DNA from: CAZNUP01 sp964609775
GTDB lineage: Bacteria; Patescibacteriota; Microgenomatia; JAMCZE01
Assembly: GCA_964609775.1 (NCBI GenBank)
Contig: CAZSSJ010000001.1
Coordinates: 1 to 64,000 of the forward strand
Reading direction: 5' to 3'
Length of the DNA: 64,000 bases
In this document: positions 44,829 through 55,400 of the stretch, in pieces
Position numbering within the stretch: position 1 is the first letter of the stretch
Layout: the number at the start of each line of letters is the position of its first letter
Notes under the pieces: generated by a model
What the model was told of the DNA's origin: nothing
What the model saw: only the letters and a program-made list of their open reading frames with translations
Database searches by the model: none
Position numbers and translations under genes: made by a program

Positions 44829-47800
44829 ATGAAACAAATTAGACGGATTAGACTAATTGGTCTAATTAGGCCAATTTGGGCAAAAAAATTAGGGATTTTT
44901 TTGCTCTCGGCGACGATTATCGTCGCCGGACTGCTCGTTTTCTGGGTGAACAGGAACGGGGGGAAGGTCGAGGCGGCGTGGTTTGATGATTCCTGGGGCT
45001 ACCGGCAGATTATAACTCTCACCAATAACGGGTCGACGCAGACGGATTATCAGGTGCAGGTGGTGGTGGGGACGGGCGATCTTATTGCCGCGGGGAAGAT
45101 GCAATCTGACTGCAATGATTTGCGGTTTACGGATCTTTCCGGAAAGGTCCTTTCCTATTGGACGGAATATTGCCGGTCAGGGGCGGGGAAAAATTCCTCG
45201 GTTTGGGTGACGATTCCCACCCTGACAACGACACCGGCACCTATATATATGTATTACGGAAACCCGTCTGCGGCAACGGCGAGCACGTTTCGGTCTTTGC
45301 CGACGGGGATTAATTTGGGGGATGGGGCCGATGGGGCGGCGACTGTTTCGGGGACGGTGAACTTTAATTCGACGACGATTTCCGGACGGACGGAGGCTGA
45401 TGGAGTCAATCCGGCGTCAACGGTGCTGACGGCGCTGGGGAGCACGACGATTACGGCGACGGCTGCGGCGGGGCTTTCCGTCGGGGATGAGGTTTTGATT
45501 ATTAATCTTCAGGGGACGACTTCTGATTACGGAAATGTGGGAAAGTATGAAACGGCAAGGGTGACGGCGATTAATGGAGCTGTTTTAACTCTTAACCATC
45601 CTCTTGTTAATGCCTATGATGGGACGACACAAAAAATCATGGTCCAGCGGGTGCCGAACTATTCGAGCGTGACGGTGTGCACGGGCAGCGCCGATCCGGT
45701 GGCCGGGTGTGCTTCGGCAGGAACGTTGAATCCTGCATCGTGGTCGAGCGGAAACGGGACAGGAGGGGTGGTCATGCTACGGGCCACGGGGACGGTGAAT
45801 GTGGCGGCGTCGGGGAGCATTTCTGGAGCAGGTTTAGGTTATGCGGGAGGGGCGGGAGGCCCGGCGGGAGCAAAGGGCGGATATGGGGGAGACAGCTATG
45901 ATGGGGATAATCCGCGAGGCGGATGTGCGGATTCAAGCTGTACGGCCGGGGTGGGTGGCGGGAAATCTGGGTCGGCGACCGGAGCTTCGCCAAATAGCGG
46001 TGGAACCCGCGGTGGAGGCGGCGGAGGGGGATCTGACGGGGCGACTAACGGGACTGGCGGCGGGGCGGCCGGAGGCGGCGGGGGTTATGGCGGAGGCGGA
46101 GGCGGAGGCGGAGCCAATGGTGATGGCTATGTGGCTCTTCCAAGCACTGCGAATGGAGGAACGGGCGGAAGTGGAGGCTCAACAGGAACTTCTGCGGGTG
46201 GTGGAGGAGGGGGTTGCCGGGACAATGATGGTGATAACACAGCCGGGGCCAACGGGGGAAATGCCGGCAGTGCCGGGTCAAATGGTAGTGCGAGCTGTTC
46301 GGGGACGGCAGGCACGGGGGGCGAAGTAGGGTCGGGAGCAACGAGCGGAAGCGGGGGCGGAGGGGCTGGAGGAGGTCTTGGTTCGGGCGGCGGGGGCGGA
46401 GGCGGAGGAACGTATGGCACGGCGGCTTTGACGACAATTTTTTTGGGAAGCGGCGGCGGGGGCGGTGGAGGGACAACAGCAGGAGTGGACTTTGCCGGAG
46501 CAGCCGGGGCGGCAGGCGGAGGAATCGTTTACATCAGTGCCGGGACAGTGACAGTCGCCGGGGCAGCTTCGGCCAACGGAGCCGATGGGACCACTCCTGA
46601 CGCGCAAACTGGCAGTGGGGGGGCCGGGGCCGGAGGATCAGTTTTTATTTCAGGAGCCACAGTGACGCTGGGGAGCAGCTTAGTTTCAGCAACCGGAGGA
46701 GCTGCAGGTGCAGCTGATCAGGCAATCGCCGGATCCGGCGGAGGCGGAGTAGGACGGATTGCGGTGAATTATTCAACGAGCACCGGTTCGACTAATCCTT
46801 CAGCTGGATCCACCTCCACATTGCCGGTCGCCGGGTCGCCATCGACGGAAGAAAAAGGCAACGGGCCGGTGGCTTTCTGGCACCTTGACGACGGCCAGGG
46901 AACAGTAGCCCAAGATTCAACGACGAATGGAAATGCTGGGACACTTTCGGGAACAACTCTGCCCAGCTGGCAGACGGAGGACTTGTGCGTTTCGGGCAAG
47001 TGTCTCTATTTTAATGGGATTACTTCCAATGTGACGGCGGGGACAGTGAATGCGGTGCAAACCGTGTCTTTCTGGGTCAGGCCGGCGAGTGTTTCGGCCT
47101 CACTGGTGCAGTTGGCAAGCGGGGTCGATGTTAAAGCGGCTTCAGGAGTAGTCGGGACTGACGGCTTTACTGCACCGACGATCTATGTCAACGGGGCCAA
47201 GGTGACAGGCAGCTCGGCGACGCCGTTTGCAGCCAGTCAATGGAATTTTGTGACGGTGACGACGGGGACAGGGATTACAGCAAATGCCATTACCTTGGGG
47301 AAAATGCAGACGGGAGTGTTAAACGGGTTTTTGGATGAAGTGAAACTCTATCACTATGCCCGGAGTGCGGCGCAGGTGAAGGCAGATTATGCCAATTCGG
47401 GAATTAATAAAGGGACGGGAAGTGTTCTGGGGGCGGATCCGGATCAAGTGAATCGGACGTTATCAAATGGGCTAGTTGGGTATTGGAAGATGGATGAAAG
47501 CGGGGCTGGTAGCTGCACAGGCGGAGCCAATGACAGCTGCGATTCATCCGGCAACGGCAATGACGGCAACTGGGTTAATCAAGCAGCGAACACGGGAGGA
47601 AAGTTCGGTAATGGAGTTATCTTTGACGGCGTCAATGACACGGTCGATGTGGCCCAATCCAGCAGTCTTAATGGAGTAACCGATGACATTACCGTCTCGG
47701 CCTGGATCAAAACCACCGCTACAGGCGGGGGTCTGACCGACAATACATTTATCAGCAAAGAGACAGCGGGTTGCGGTTCAGGCTATAGCGACTGGTTTAT

Positions 47801-50800
47801 CCATTTATTAAACGGCACCGTCAAGTTCTGGACATCCGGATCAGAGTGTACGGCCGTGGCATCCAATGCCACAGTCAATGACGGCAGTTGGCATCTCGTG
47901 ACCGTGACACGAAAAAGATCAGACGGCAATCATATTATCTATATTGACGGGCAGTATGATACTTCAAAAATCGGAAATACCGGTTCAATCGGCAACGCGG
48001 AAGATCTTTATTTCGGAACCATAAACGGAACGGCATCAGACTATACCGGTAGTCTCGACGAAGTCCGGATCTATAACCGTGTCCTGTCTCCTGCCGAAGT
48101 CTCCATTCTTTACCAGTTTGCCGCCGGGCCGGTGGGGTATTGGAAGATGGAGGAAGGGGCGGGAACAACGGCCGCGGATTCCAGCGGCAATGGCTATACC
48201 ACGGCGGCATTTACGGGAAACACCGCTTGGACAGCGGGGAAATTTGGCAAAGGGCTGACCTTTGACGGAGACGGAGATTACGCCAGCATTACGGATGCTT
48301 CCGGAGTAAAGATTGATCTTGGGGCAACGACCGATTCATATACAGTCTCCGGGTGGGCAAAGACGTCGACCGATGGTTCGGGTAATGCCACGATCGTGGA
48401 GAAAAATGATGGATCTGGAGCCTATCCGTTTAGCTTGTATCTGAATTCTTCGGAACATGCCTGTTTTCAGATTTCCGACGGGACCAATGCGCCTTCGGCC
48501 TGCGGATCGACGGCTTTGAGTGATGGCGCTTGGCATTATCTCACGGGCGTGCGGGATGTTGGAGCAGACAAGGTCTATATTTATGTTGACGGGGTGCAGA
48601 TCAATTCGGCGACGGATTCGACCACGGCCACAGCGGCCAATGGCGATGACACATCAATCGGAAACGGCGGAACCTCTTATACAACGAATGATTTTACCGG
48701 ACAAATTGACGAGGTGAGGATTTACAACTATTCGCGCAGCCCAAAACAAATTATAGAAGACTTAAATGTCGGGCACCCGACTGGGGGAAGTCCAATCGGC
48801 ACAGCACATGGCTACTGGAAATTTGATGATGGGCGGGGAACGACAGCTTATGATTCCGGGGCCAGCCCGAATAATGGAGTTCTAACCAGTATGAACTTAG
48901 TGACCTCAGTTGGTATTTCCGGCTGGAACCCGAATGGGAAGTTTAATAAGGCATTATCGTTTGACGGGAGCAATGATAACGTGGACTTCGGGGATCTTTC
49001 CTACACTGAAGGTGCTTCCAGTTTAAGCTGGAGTTTTTGGGTTAATCCGAATTCGGTCGCGGCGACGAAGTGTTTGTGGTGTAAATATAATAATGCGGCA
49101 ACAGAGCGGTCGTGGGCGATTGAAAGCGGAACAACTAATGCTTCGGCGATTAGGGCCACGCTGCCAACGAGCACGACGGAAGCGGATGGCACAACATACG
49201 GAGAAACACCGACCGGACAACTTAGTGTCGGAGTTTGGACCCACGTGGCAGTGGTCTATGACGGAAATGCTTCAGGTAATTTGAACCGGCTGAAGATATA
49301 TATTAATGGTGTTAAGCAGAATCTGGCTTTTGCCGGGACGATTCCGGCAACGACTCAGGCCACCACTTCCACGGCTAACGCTGGCGAAAGCTCCGATGGA
49401 GCCAGAAATTTTTCAGGCACACTTGATGAGATGAAGATCTACGGCGGGGCGCTGACAGAGGCTGAAGTGAAGTTGGATTATAACCGAGGGTCGGCAATTT
49501 CTTTGGGAGTTTTGGGAACTTCGACGGCCGACGGGAAGACCGCGTCAAGTTCGGCTGGGTCGGCTTATTGCCTGCCGGGAGATACCACAACGTGTAACCC
49601 GCCGGTGGCGGAGTGGCCTTATGAAGAAGGCCAGGGGACGAGCGTGGCTGACACGAGCGGAAACAACAACACGATGACTCTAAGCGCCGCCAGTCAATGG
49701 ACGCATGGAGTCATCGGTCGCGGCATCACCTTCAACGGCACGAGCGACACGGCTGATTACGGAGATGTGAATAATAAATTTGACAGCGTGACCAAGCTCA
49801 CGGTGACGGCTTGGTTTAAGAAACCAAGCGTCGGGGGAAAAGTTTATATTGCCACGAAGGGCAGCGGCGCCAACGCGACACGTTTTGAACTGTCGGCTTT
49901 AACTGATGGTTTGATCTATTTTGTTGTCAGAAACGGGGTGTTATCGACAGCGTCCACATATAGCAATGACACGAATTGGCACCATGTGGCGCTGGTTTTT
50001 GATGGGACCCAAACGGGCAATGCCAATCGGTTGAAGGGGTTTATTGATGGCACGGCGCGCGCTCTGACTTTCTCAAACACTGTTCCGAGCTCGACGGGAA
50101 ACTATGGCACCGCGAAGCTTTATTCCGGCTATCATGAATGGTTTAACCTGTATTCGGCCGGATATGTTGACCAGATGCGGGTTTTTGATTACCCCTTGAC
50201 AGCGGCTCAAGTGGCCAACAACTATAACCGCGGCCTGCCTGCATCCTGGTGGAAGTTTGATGAGTGTCAGGGAACGGTAGCCAATGACTCAATCGCAACC
50301 ATATCGGGTACGCTAAACGGTGGGACACCGGGAGACTGTAATACCGCAAGTACTGCCTGGGCCAATGGAAAAACAGGAAAGTTTAATTACTCATTAAAAT
50401 TTGGCACTACACCCGATCTTACTACAGTGACTTCGACCAGTACGTATCCTTTTAGCCAAGTCAGCAGCCCTCCGGTATCATGGGGCGGATGGTTTTATCC
50501 GACTAGTTCGGTAAACAGTCAGGCATTTATCGATAAAAAGGATCAATTCCGGCTTTACACCGACGGATCCGGAAATGCAATCTGCGGGGTGGCAACGGCT
50601 GCCGGATCCTACACCGATGCCTCATCGGTGACAGCTCCGATAACCTTAAATACCTGGAATCATGTACTTTGCACTTATGATGGTACCACTAGCTTGAAAA
50701 CCTATGTAAATGGAATATTAAAAAATACTTCAACCATCTCTGTCGATATGTTTCTCACGACAACCACATTGTATGTAGGCCAACTCAATGACGCTTCTAA

Positions 50801-50924
50801 CCAGTTTACAGGCCAGGCAGATGATATAAAAATATGGGCATATTCTTTGACTGCTTACCAGGTGCGGATGGAGTTTAACCAAAGCAGTGCTGTTAGGTTT
50901 GGGCCTAGTTCCGGGGCTCCCTGA
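44829..50924 (+). CDS. Membrane-anchored DUF2341 / glycine-rich / LamG surface protein (~2031 aa)
   Basis: ATG 44829 is preferred (frame open from GTG 44808, which overlaps a REP palindrome). N-terminal basic segment coded by 9-bp repeats (IRRIRLIGLIRPIW), one membrane helix, then WFDDSWGYRQIITLTNNG typical of DUF2341 with YMYYGNPSA. Residues ~340-650 are extremely Gly-rich. Six LamG/concanavalin-like domains follow, each starting like VGYWKMDE or AFWHLDDGQGT and containing a FDG or FNG strand. The end is NQSSAVRFGPSSGAP. Such proteins bind glycans or proteins on surfaces; the partner is unknown. Probably cotranscribed with the fibre gene. Confidence 0.85.
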   Translation: MKQIRRIRLIGLIRPIWAKKLGIFLLSATIIVAGLLVFWVNRNGGKVEAAWFDDSWGYRQIITLTNNGSTQTDYQVQVVVGTGDLIAAGKMQSDCNDLRFTDLSGKVLSYWTEYCRSGAGKNSSVWVTIPTLTTTPAPIYMYYGNPSAATASTFRSLPTGINLGDGADGAATVSGTVNFNSTTISGRTEADGVNPASTVLTALGSTTITATAAAGLSVGDEVLIINLQGTTSDYGNVGKYETARVTAINGAVLTLNHPLVNAYDGTTQKIMVQRVPNYSSVTVCTGSADPVAGCASAGTLNPASWSSGNGTGGVVMLRATGTVNVAASGSISGAGLGYAGGAGGPAGAKGGYGGDSYDGDNPRGGCADSSCTAGVGGGKSGSATGASPNSGGTRGGGGGGGSDGATNGTGGGAAGGGGGYGGGGGGGGANGDGYVALPSTANGGTGGSGGSTGTSAGGGGGGCRDNDGDNTAGANGGNAGSAGSNGSASCSGTAGTGGEVGSGATSGSGGGGAGGGLGSGGGGGGGGTYGTAALTTIFLGSGGGGGGGTTAGVDFAGAAGAAGGGIVYISAGTVTVAGAASANGADGTTPDAQTGSGGAGAGGSVFISGATVTLGSSLVSATGGAAGAADQAIAGSGGGGVGRIAVNYSTSTGSTNPSAGSTSTLPVAGSPSTEEKGNGPVAFWHLDDGQGTVAQDSTTNGNAGTLSGTTLPSWQTEDLCVSGKCLYFNGITSNVTAGTVNAVQTVSFWVRPASVSASLVQLASGVDVKAASGVVGTDGFTAPTIYVNGAKVTGSSATPFAASQWNFVTVTTGTGITANAITLGKMQTGVLNGFLDEVKLYHYARSAAQVKADYANSGINKGTGSVLGADPDQVNRTLSNGLVGYWKMDESGAGSCTGGANDSCDSSGNGNDGNWVNQAANTGGKFGNGVIFDGVNDTVDVAQSSSLNGVTDDITVSAWIKTTATGGGLTDNTFISKETAGCGSGYSDWFIHLLNGTVKFWTSGSECTAVASNATVNDGSWHLVTVTRKRSDGNHIIYIDGQYDTSKIGNTGSIGNAEDLYFGTINGTASDYTGSLDEVRIYNRVLSPAEVSILYQFAAGPVGYWKMEEGAGTTAADSSGNGYTTAAFTGNTAWTAGKFGKGLTFDGDGDYASITDASGVKIDLGATTDSYTVSGWAKTSTDGSGNATIVEKNDGSGAYPFSLYLNSSEHACFQISDGTNAPSACGSTALSDGAWHYLTGVRDVGADKVYIYVDGVQINSATDSTTATAANGDDTSIGNGGTSYTTNDFTGQIDEVRIYNYSRSPKQIIEDLNVGHPTGGSPIGTAHGYWKFDDGRGTTAYDSGASPNNGVLTSMNLVTSVGISGWNPNGKFNKALSFDGSNDNVDFGDLSYTEGASSLSWSFWVNPNSVAATKCLWCKYNNAATERSWAIESGTTNASAIRATLPTSTTEADGTTYGETPTGQLSVGVWTHVAVVYDGNASGNLNRLKIYINGVKQNLAFAGTIPATTQATTSTANAGESSDGARNFSGTLDEMKIYGGALTEAEVKLDYNRGSAISLGVLGTSTADGKTASSSAGSAYCLPGDTTTCNPPVAEWPYEEGQGTSVADTSGNNNTMTLSAASQWTHGVIGRGITFNGTSDTADYGDVNNKFDSVTKLTVTAWFKKPSVGGKVYIATKGSGANATRFELSALTDGLIYFVVRNGVLSTASTYSNDTNWHHVALVFDGTQTGNANRLKGFIDGTARALTFSNTVPSSTGNYGTAKLYSGYHEWFNLYSAGYVDQMRVFDYPLTAAQVANNYNRGLPASWWKFDECQGTVANDSIATISGTLNGGTPGDCNTASTAWANGKTGKFNYSLKFGTTPDLTTVTSTSTYPFSQVSSPPVSWGGWFYPTSSVNSQAFIDKKDQFRLYTDGSGNAICGVATAAGSYTDASSVTAPITLNTWNHVLCTYDGTTSLKTYVNGILKNTSTISVDMFLTTTTLYVGQLNDASNQFTGQADDIKIWAYSLTAYQVRMEFNQSSAVRFGPSSGAP

Positions 50925-51011
50925 CCATAGTGAAAGCGAGCTTTGGTTGCGGTCCTCGCACGCTCGACAGCTGAGGGTGAATGTTGTTTTCAGCTCGCGG
51001 CTGCGGGCCTA

Positions 51012-51059
51012 AACCAAGGAAGCGCAGTTAGATTTGGACCCAATACGGGGGCGCCTTAA
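51012..51059 (+). pseudogene. LamG-protein tail remnant 1
   Basis: Encodes NQGSAVRFGPNTGAP and a TAA, the same end as the LamG gene 135 nt upstream, with nothing else of the gene. A tail fragment left by recombination or duplication. Confidence 0.6.
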
Positions 51060-52177
51060 GTTAGAAATTCAGAAAAGTTTTCTTTGGTGACCGGGGTCCA
51101 GGTGGAGTTAGGATAGGTTTGACGCCAGGTCACTGGAGGAGAGTTTCTGCTCTTTTGCCATTTGATTTCAAAGGCGTTAAGAGTTCCTTGGGATTCTTCA
51201 ATATAGTCGATTTCTTGTTTAGACCAGGTTCTCCAGAAATAAGTGTTTGGGGTTAAACCGAGATTGCCGTTTCTTTTGAATCTTTCGGTGATAAGGAAAT
51301 TTTCCCAGAGGGCGCCAGTATCGGAGCGCAGTGCAAGAGGGTTAAAGTTGTTGATGATTGCATTTCTGATGCCGGTGTCCCAGAAGTATATCTTCCGAGA
51401 TTTGTTAATTTCTTTTCTTAGGTTCCTTGAGAGTGGAGGAAGACGGAATATCACAAAAGCCAACTCAAGAAGTCTCGTGTAGGAAGAGATAGTTTCCTTG
51501 TCTACCTCGAGAAGGTTGGCCAGCTCGGTGAAATGGACCTCGCTGCCAATTTGGAGAGCGAGGGCTTGCAGAAGCTTTTCTAAAAGCTCTGGTGCTTTTA
51601 GTTGACGGTATTCTAAGGAATCTTTATAAAGGTAGTTTTTGTAGATCGATTTGATGGTTTCCTCGGCGGACTGCCCTCCCAGGCTGACAATTTCCGGGTA
51701 GGAACCATAGATCATTCTTGTTTCTAGAAGTCTAGCTGTTTCGATTTGGTCAGGATAGATTTCGGCCAGTGAGAGCGGGCTGAGGATAAACTCATAAGTG
51801 CGGCCGGTTAAGGGCTCCTTAATTTTATTGGAAAGATCGAAAGAGCTGCTACCCGTGGCAATTACTTGCAGCTTGGGGGCGTTATCGACAAGGAGTTTGA
51901 GGGTTAGTCCGATGTTTAGCACTCTTTGGGCTTCGTCGATGATGACGAGTTTGTTTTTGCCGATTAAGCTTTTGAGTTCAGAGGAGGTTTTGTCCGTGAG
52001 AGCTCTTCTTACATCTGGTTCGTCACAGTTTAAATAAGAACTTTCTTCGGGGAATTTCTTCTTAATCTCTTGGACTAGAGTGGTTTTGCCCACCCGTCGC
52101 GGGCCGTAAATTATGATTACCTTTCCTCTAAAGAGGTGGTCTTCAATTCGTGGCTGGATTGATCTCTTAAATAGCAT
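51056..52177 (-). CDS. AAA ATPase with DUF4143-type C-terminal domain (373 aa)
   Basis: N-terminal P-loop GPRRVGKTT (residues ~25-33), Walker B KLVIIDEAQ, sensor-like VIATGSSSFDLSN, then LTGRTYEFILSPLSLAEI; the C-terminal part has YFWDTGIRNAI, GALWENFLI and KQEIDYIEE, as in the AAA_14/DUF4143 family with a restriction-endonuclease-like C-terminus. Common in CPR, often patchily distributed; biological role not known. A TTGACA/TAATTT pair (52229-52201, minus strand) and an inverted repeat TAAATT/AATTTA are upstream. It lies between two LamG tail remnants, which suggests insertion into that locus. Confidence 0.85.
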   Translation of the reverse strand: MLFKRSIQPRIEDHLFRGKVIIIYGPRRVGKTTLVQEIKKKFPEESSYLNCDEPDVRRALTDKTSSELKSLIGKNKLVIIDEAQRVLNIGLTLKLLVDNAPKLQVIATGSSSFDLSNKIKEPLTGRTYEFILSPLSLAEIYPDQIETARLLETRMIYGSYPEIVSLGGQSAEETIKSIYKNYLYKDSLEYRQLKAPELLEKLLQALALQIGSEVHFTELANLLEVDKETISSYTRLLELAFVIFRLPPLSRNLRKEINKSRKIYFWDTGIRNAIINNFNPLALRSDTGALWENFLITERFKRNGNLGLTPNTYFWRTWSKQEIDYIEESQGTLNAFEIKWQKSRNSPPVTWRQTYPNSTWTPVTKENFSEFLT

Positions 52178-52259
52178 GATTTCGGTGGTTTTACTCTCCT
52201 AAATTACTATAATTTAGGCGGTTTGTCAAGGACCAAGAAAGTCTCGCCTTGGTCCTGCT

Positions 52260-52364
52260 CCAGAGGTGAAGGTGTGGAACTATGCCTTGACCCCATATCA
52301 AGTGAGGACTGAATATAACCAATCGGGTGCAGTGAGATTTGGCCCAACAACTGGTGCTCCCTAG
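52260..52364 (+). pseudogene. LamG-protein tail remnant 2
   Basis: Open frame ending at TAG 52362-52364 encodes EVKVWNYALTPYQVRTEYNQ and then SGAVRFGPTTGAP, the last helix-strand of a LamG domain and its tail. An inverted repeat AGGACCAAG/CTTGGTCCT (52229-52255) lies at its left edge. Confidence 0.6.
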
Positions 52365-52475
52365 ATTGTTGGGATGCCTTTCCTGAGGGGTGGTCTCGGG
52401 AAGAAATTTTTCTCTCTTGACAGGGCTAGTTGGGCCTGTCATTCTTAATTAAATAAGCAGCCTGGAGTTGTTCTC

Positions 52476-55400
52476 TTGAAAAAACATCTAAGCTTAATCA
52501 TCTTCTTTGTCTTCATCTTTTCAGGCTTTTTCGTGTTTGCGCCGGCGCCGCTTTGGGCTTCCGGGGCGACCTATTATGTGGCGACTTCCGGCAGTGACAC
52601 TAATTCCGGCACGCAAAGTGCGCCCTGGGCCACGCTCCAAAAAGCCCTCGGGAGCATTTCCTCCGGCGACATGGTCATCATCCGCGGAGGCATCTATCGT
52701 CAGCCCGGCAGCATGATTGGCTACCCCTACAAATCCTTCGGCCCAGCCGGAACGGCGGGCAATTTGACCACCTTCAAATCTTATCCCGGAGAACGAGTTA
52801 TCATCACCGGTCCAAACAACGACCTTATCCAAATTGCCGTTGCCGACTATGTTCGGATTGACAGCCTCTGGTTTGGCGGGGATTATGTCACCGGTATCAA
52901 AGGTCCGGTGTTTCAAATTTCCGGCGTCGGCAAAGAAATTGTCAACAACACCTTTTTCAATTGGCCCTCGGGCCCGCTGATGGGTTGGGGAGAAAACGTC
53001 CTTTTTCAAGGAAATCGGCTCGTCAACACCGGCCGGGATGTGCACACCGCGGGAACCTATTTCTCTTCGGGATATGCGACTGACGGAAAGTTGTCTAATC
53101 ACATCATTGCTGACCACAACATCTACATTGGCAACAACATTTCCGCCGGTTATGGCTTCCAGTTTTGGCATGGCGGCAAGTCCATGATCGCGACCCGAAA
53201 CTTTGTGGCCGGTCATTCCTGGGGGAGCGCCATAGACGGAGACAGCCAGCTGTGGGCTAATAATTTTTATTGGAAGCAAACCGGAAAAGATTCAGACATT
53301 GACACCGTCATTAATCCCTATGGTCCTCTGTCCGGTGGTTCTAATCAAAAGTATATCAATAATATCTTTGGGCCCTCCGCCTGGTTTTATTATGCTAACG
53401 CCTGGAAAGCCACTCAGGCAGAAATCGATACCAAACTATCTAATAATGCTTTCACTGACGATCCCTCCTATCTGCCGGGATCCGGTGGTCCCACCTGTAA
53501 AAAGCCCTGCGGAGTAAGTCCATACGTCTTTCATCAAGGGCAAGAAAGTGCGGAAATTGGTATCAGTGCGGCAGCTCTGGATAAGGCAGTTGGGACAATC
53601 AGTCAGGCTTTTCTAAACCCGCTGGACACTATCTATAGCGACACCACGGTTGAATCAAGTTTTCAACAGATTCGCTCGGCGCAAGTTCCAACCACGAGCC
53701 CCCTATACCGTAAAGGACTGCCTTGGTTCGGACAAGCCATCGACATTGGCTGGAACGTTCCGGCGCCAGCCTCCGTTTGCGACTATTGGGCCGCTTTCAC
53801 CAAGCTTGGTCTCAAGCACTATGATAAATACGGTAGTGTTCTTCCTGACTATTCCTGCACTAGTCCTACACCACCTCCGCCGCCACCGCCACCACCGCCG
53901 CCGTCGACAGTGACGGGCGACGTTAATGGTGACGGCAAGGTTGATTTTGCCGACCTCCAAGCCCTGCTCTTAAACATCCTGGGGACAGTCACGGCGCAAC
54001 TTGATCTCATTGTCGATGGCAAAATTAATTCGTTGGACTTTGCCGTTTCCTCGGGAGAAATCATTAATGCTAATCCGCCGCCGCCCGGCGACACTCAAGC
54101 TCCAGTCACTGTCATCACCGCGCCAGCTGGTGGTCAAACGGTCAGTGGGACTTTTTCCGTCGTGGCGAGCGCGACGGATAACGTCGGGGTGACAAAAGTG
54201 GAGTTCTATATTGACGGGGCGATTAAAAACACTGACACGGGTGTTCCCTACGGATTTAATCTGGACACGACCCAACTGACTAATGCCGCGCACACGGTTT
54301 ATTCCAAGGCCTATGACGCTGCCGGCAACGTAGGGAGCTCATCAAGCATCACTTTCACGGTCAGCAACACCGCCCCGCCGCCCCAAACCATGACTTTGAA
54401 TTTGTCCTCGTATTTTGGCGGCTCGGGTGAAGACAGTGCTCGCGACGTGGTCACCGATTCCCAAGGCAATGCCTACGTGGTGGGCGGCCTGGGATCAGCA
54501 ACGATCCAGACAACCCAAACTTTTAAAAAAACCGGTACCTGCGCTGTTTCCTGGACGGGTAACGGCGGCAAGGACATGGACGCCTATGTCATGAAAATCA
54601 GCCCGACTAACCAGCTTGTCTGGTCAACCAGGATCGGCGGGCCGTGCTATGACCGGTCGTATGGCGTGGAGCTCGATTCCTCGGGAAACATCTACTTGAC
54701 CGGCCGGGCCGGGCCGAATTTCCCCACGACCAGCGGGACTTTCCAGCCGGGTTTCTACGGCTTTAATTCCGGCAGCGCCTATGGTGAGCAGAACGCTTTT
54801 GTGGCCAAAGTTTCCCCAACGGGAGCTCTTGTTTGGGCGAGCTACGTCGGCTCGACAGACGGCAACCGGGACATCGCCGTTGACGGCAGTGGGGATGTCT
54901 ATATTGGCACCGGCTTTAATTCGGCGACGCAAAAGCCACTAAGCGGGCTTGCCTGGTTTAGCTCGGCCATTAGCAAGGCTTTTCAAGTGGTGAACAATCG
55001 CGGTTTTGAGGGCTTGATTGTCAAAATTAAGTCTGACGGGTCGCAGGTGGTGTGGGCCAGTTTCTACGGCGGCACGGGTAATGAGGGAGCCACGCCGTCA
55101 ATCAGAGTGGATAGGAACGGCTACGTTTATTACCTCACCAACACAACTTCGACTAATCTGCCCGTAAAAAACGCTTTCAAATCGACTCTCGGGGGGACGA
55201 TCGACATGGCCCTCGTTAAATTCCATTTTGACTCGGGGGTGGGGAAACTGGTCACCGACTATTCGACCTATTTTGGCGGCAGTGATGTCGAGTTTACCGA
55301 AACCCACGGTCTGGCCGTGGACGTATCGGGAAACGCCTATATAGCCGCGACCACCAAATCTACGAACCTGACGACGACCACGGGGGCTTACCAACGAACC

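Noticed and set aside
45840..46760. Long proline-rich and other ORFs on the opposite strand of the glycine-rich region
   Set aside because: They are mirror reading of a GGC/GGA-rich coding stretch and carry no domain or ribosome site.
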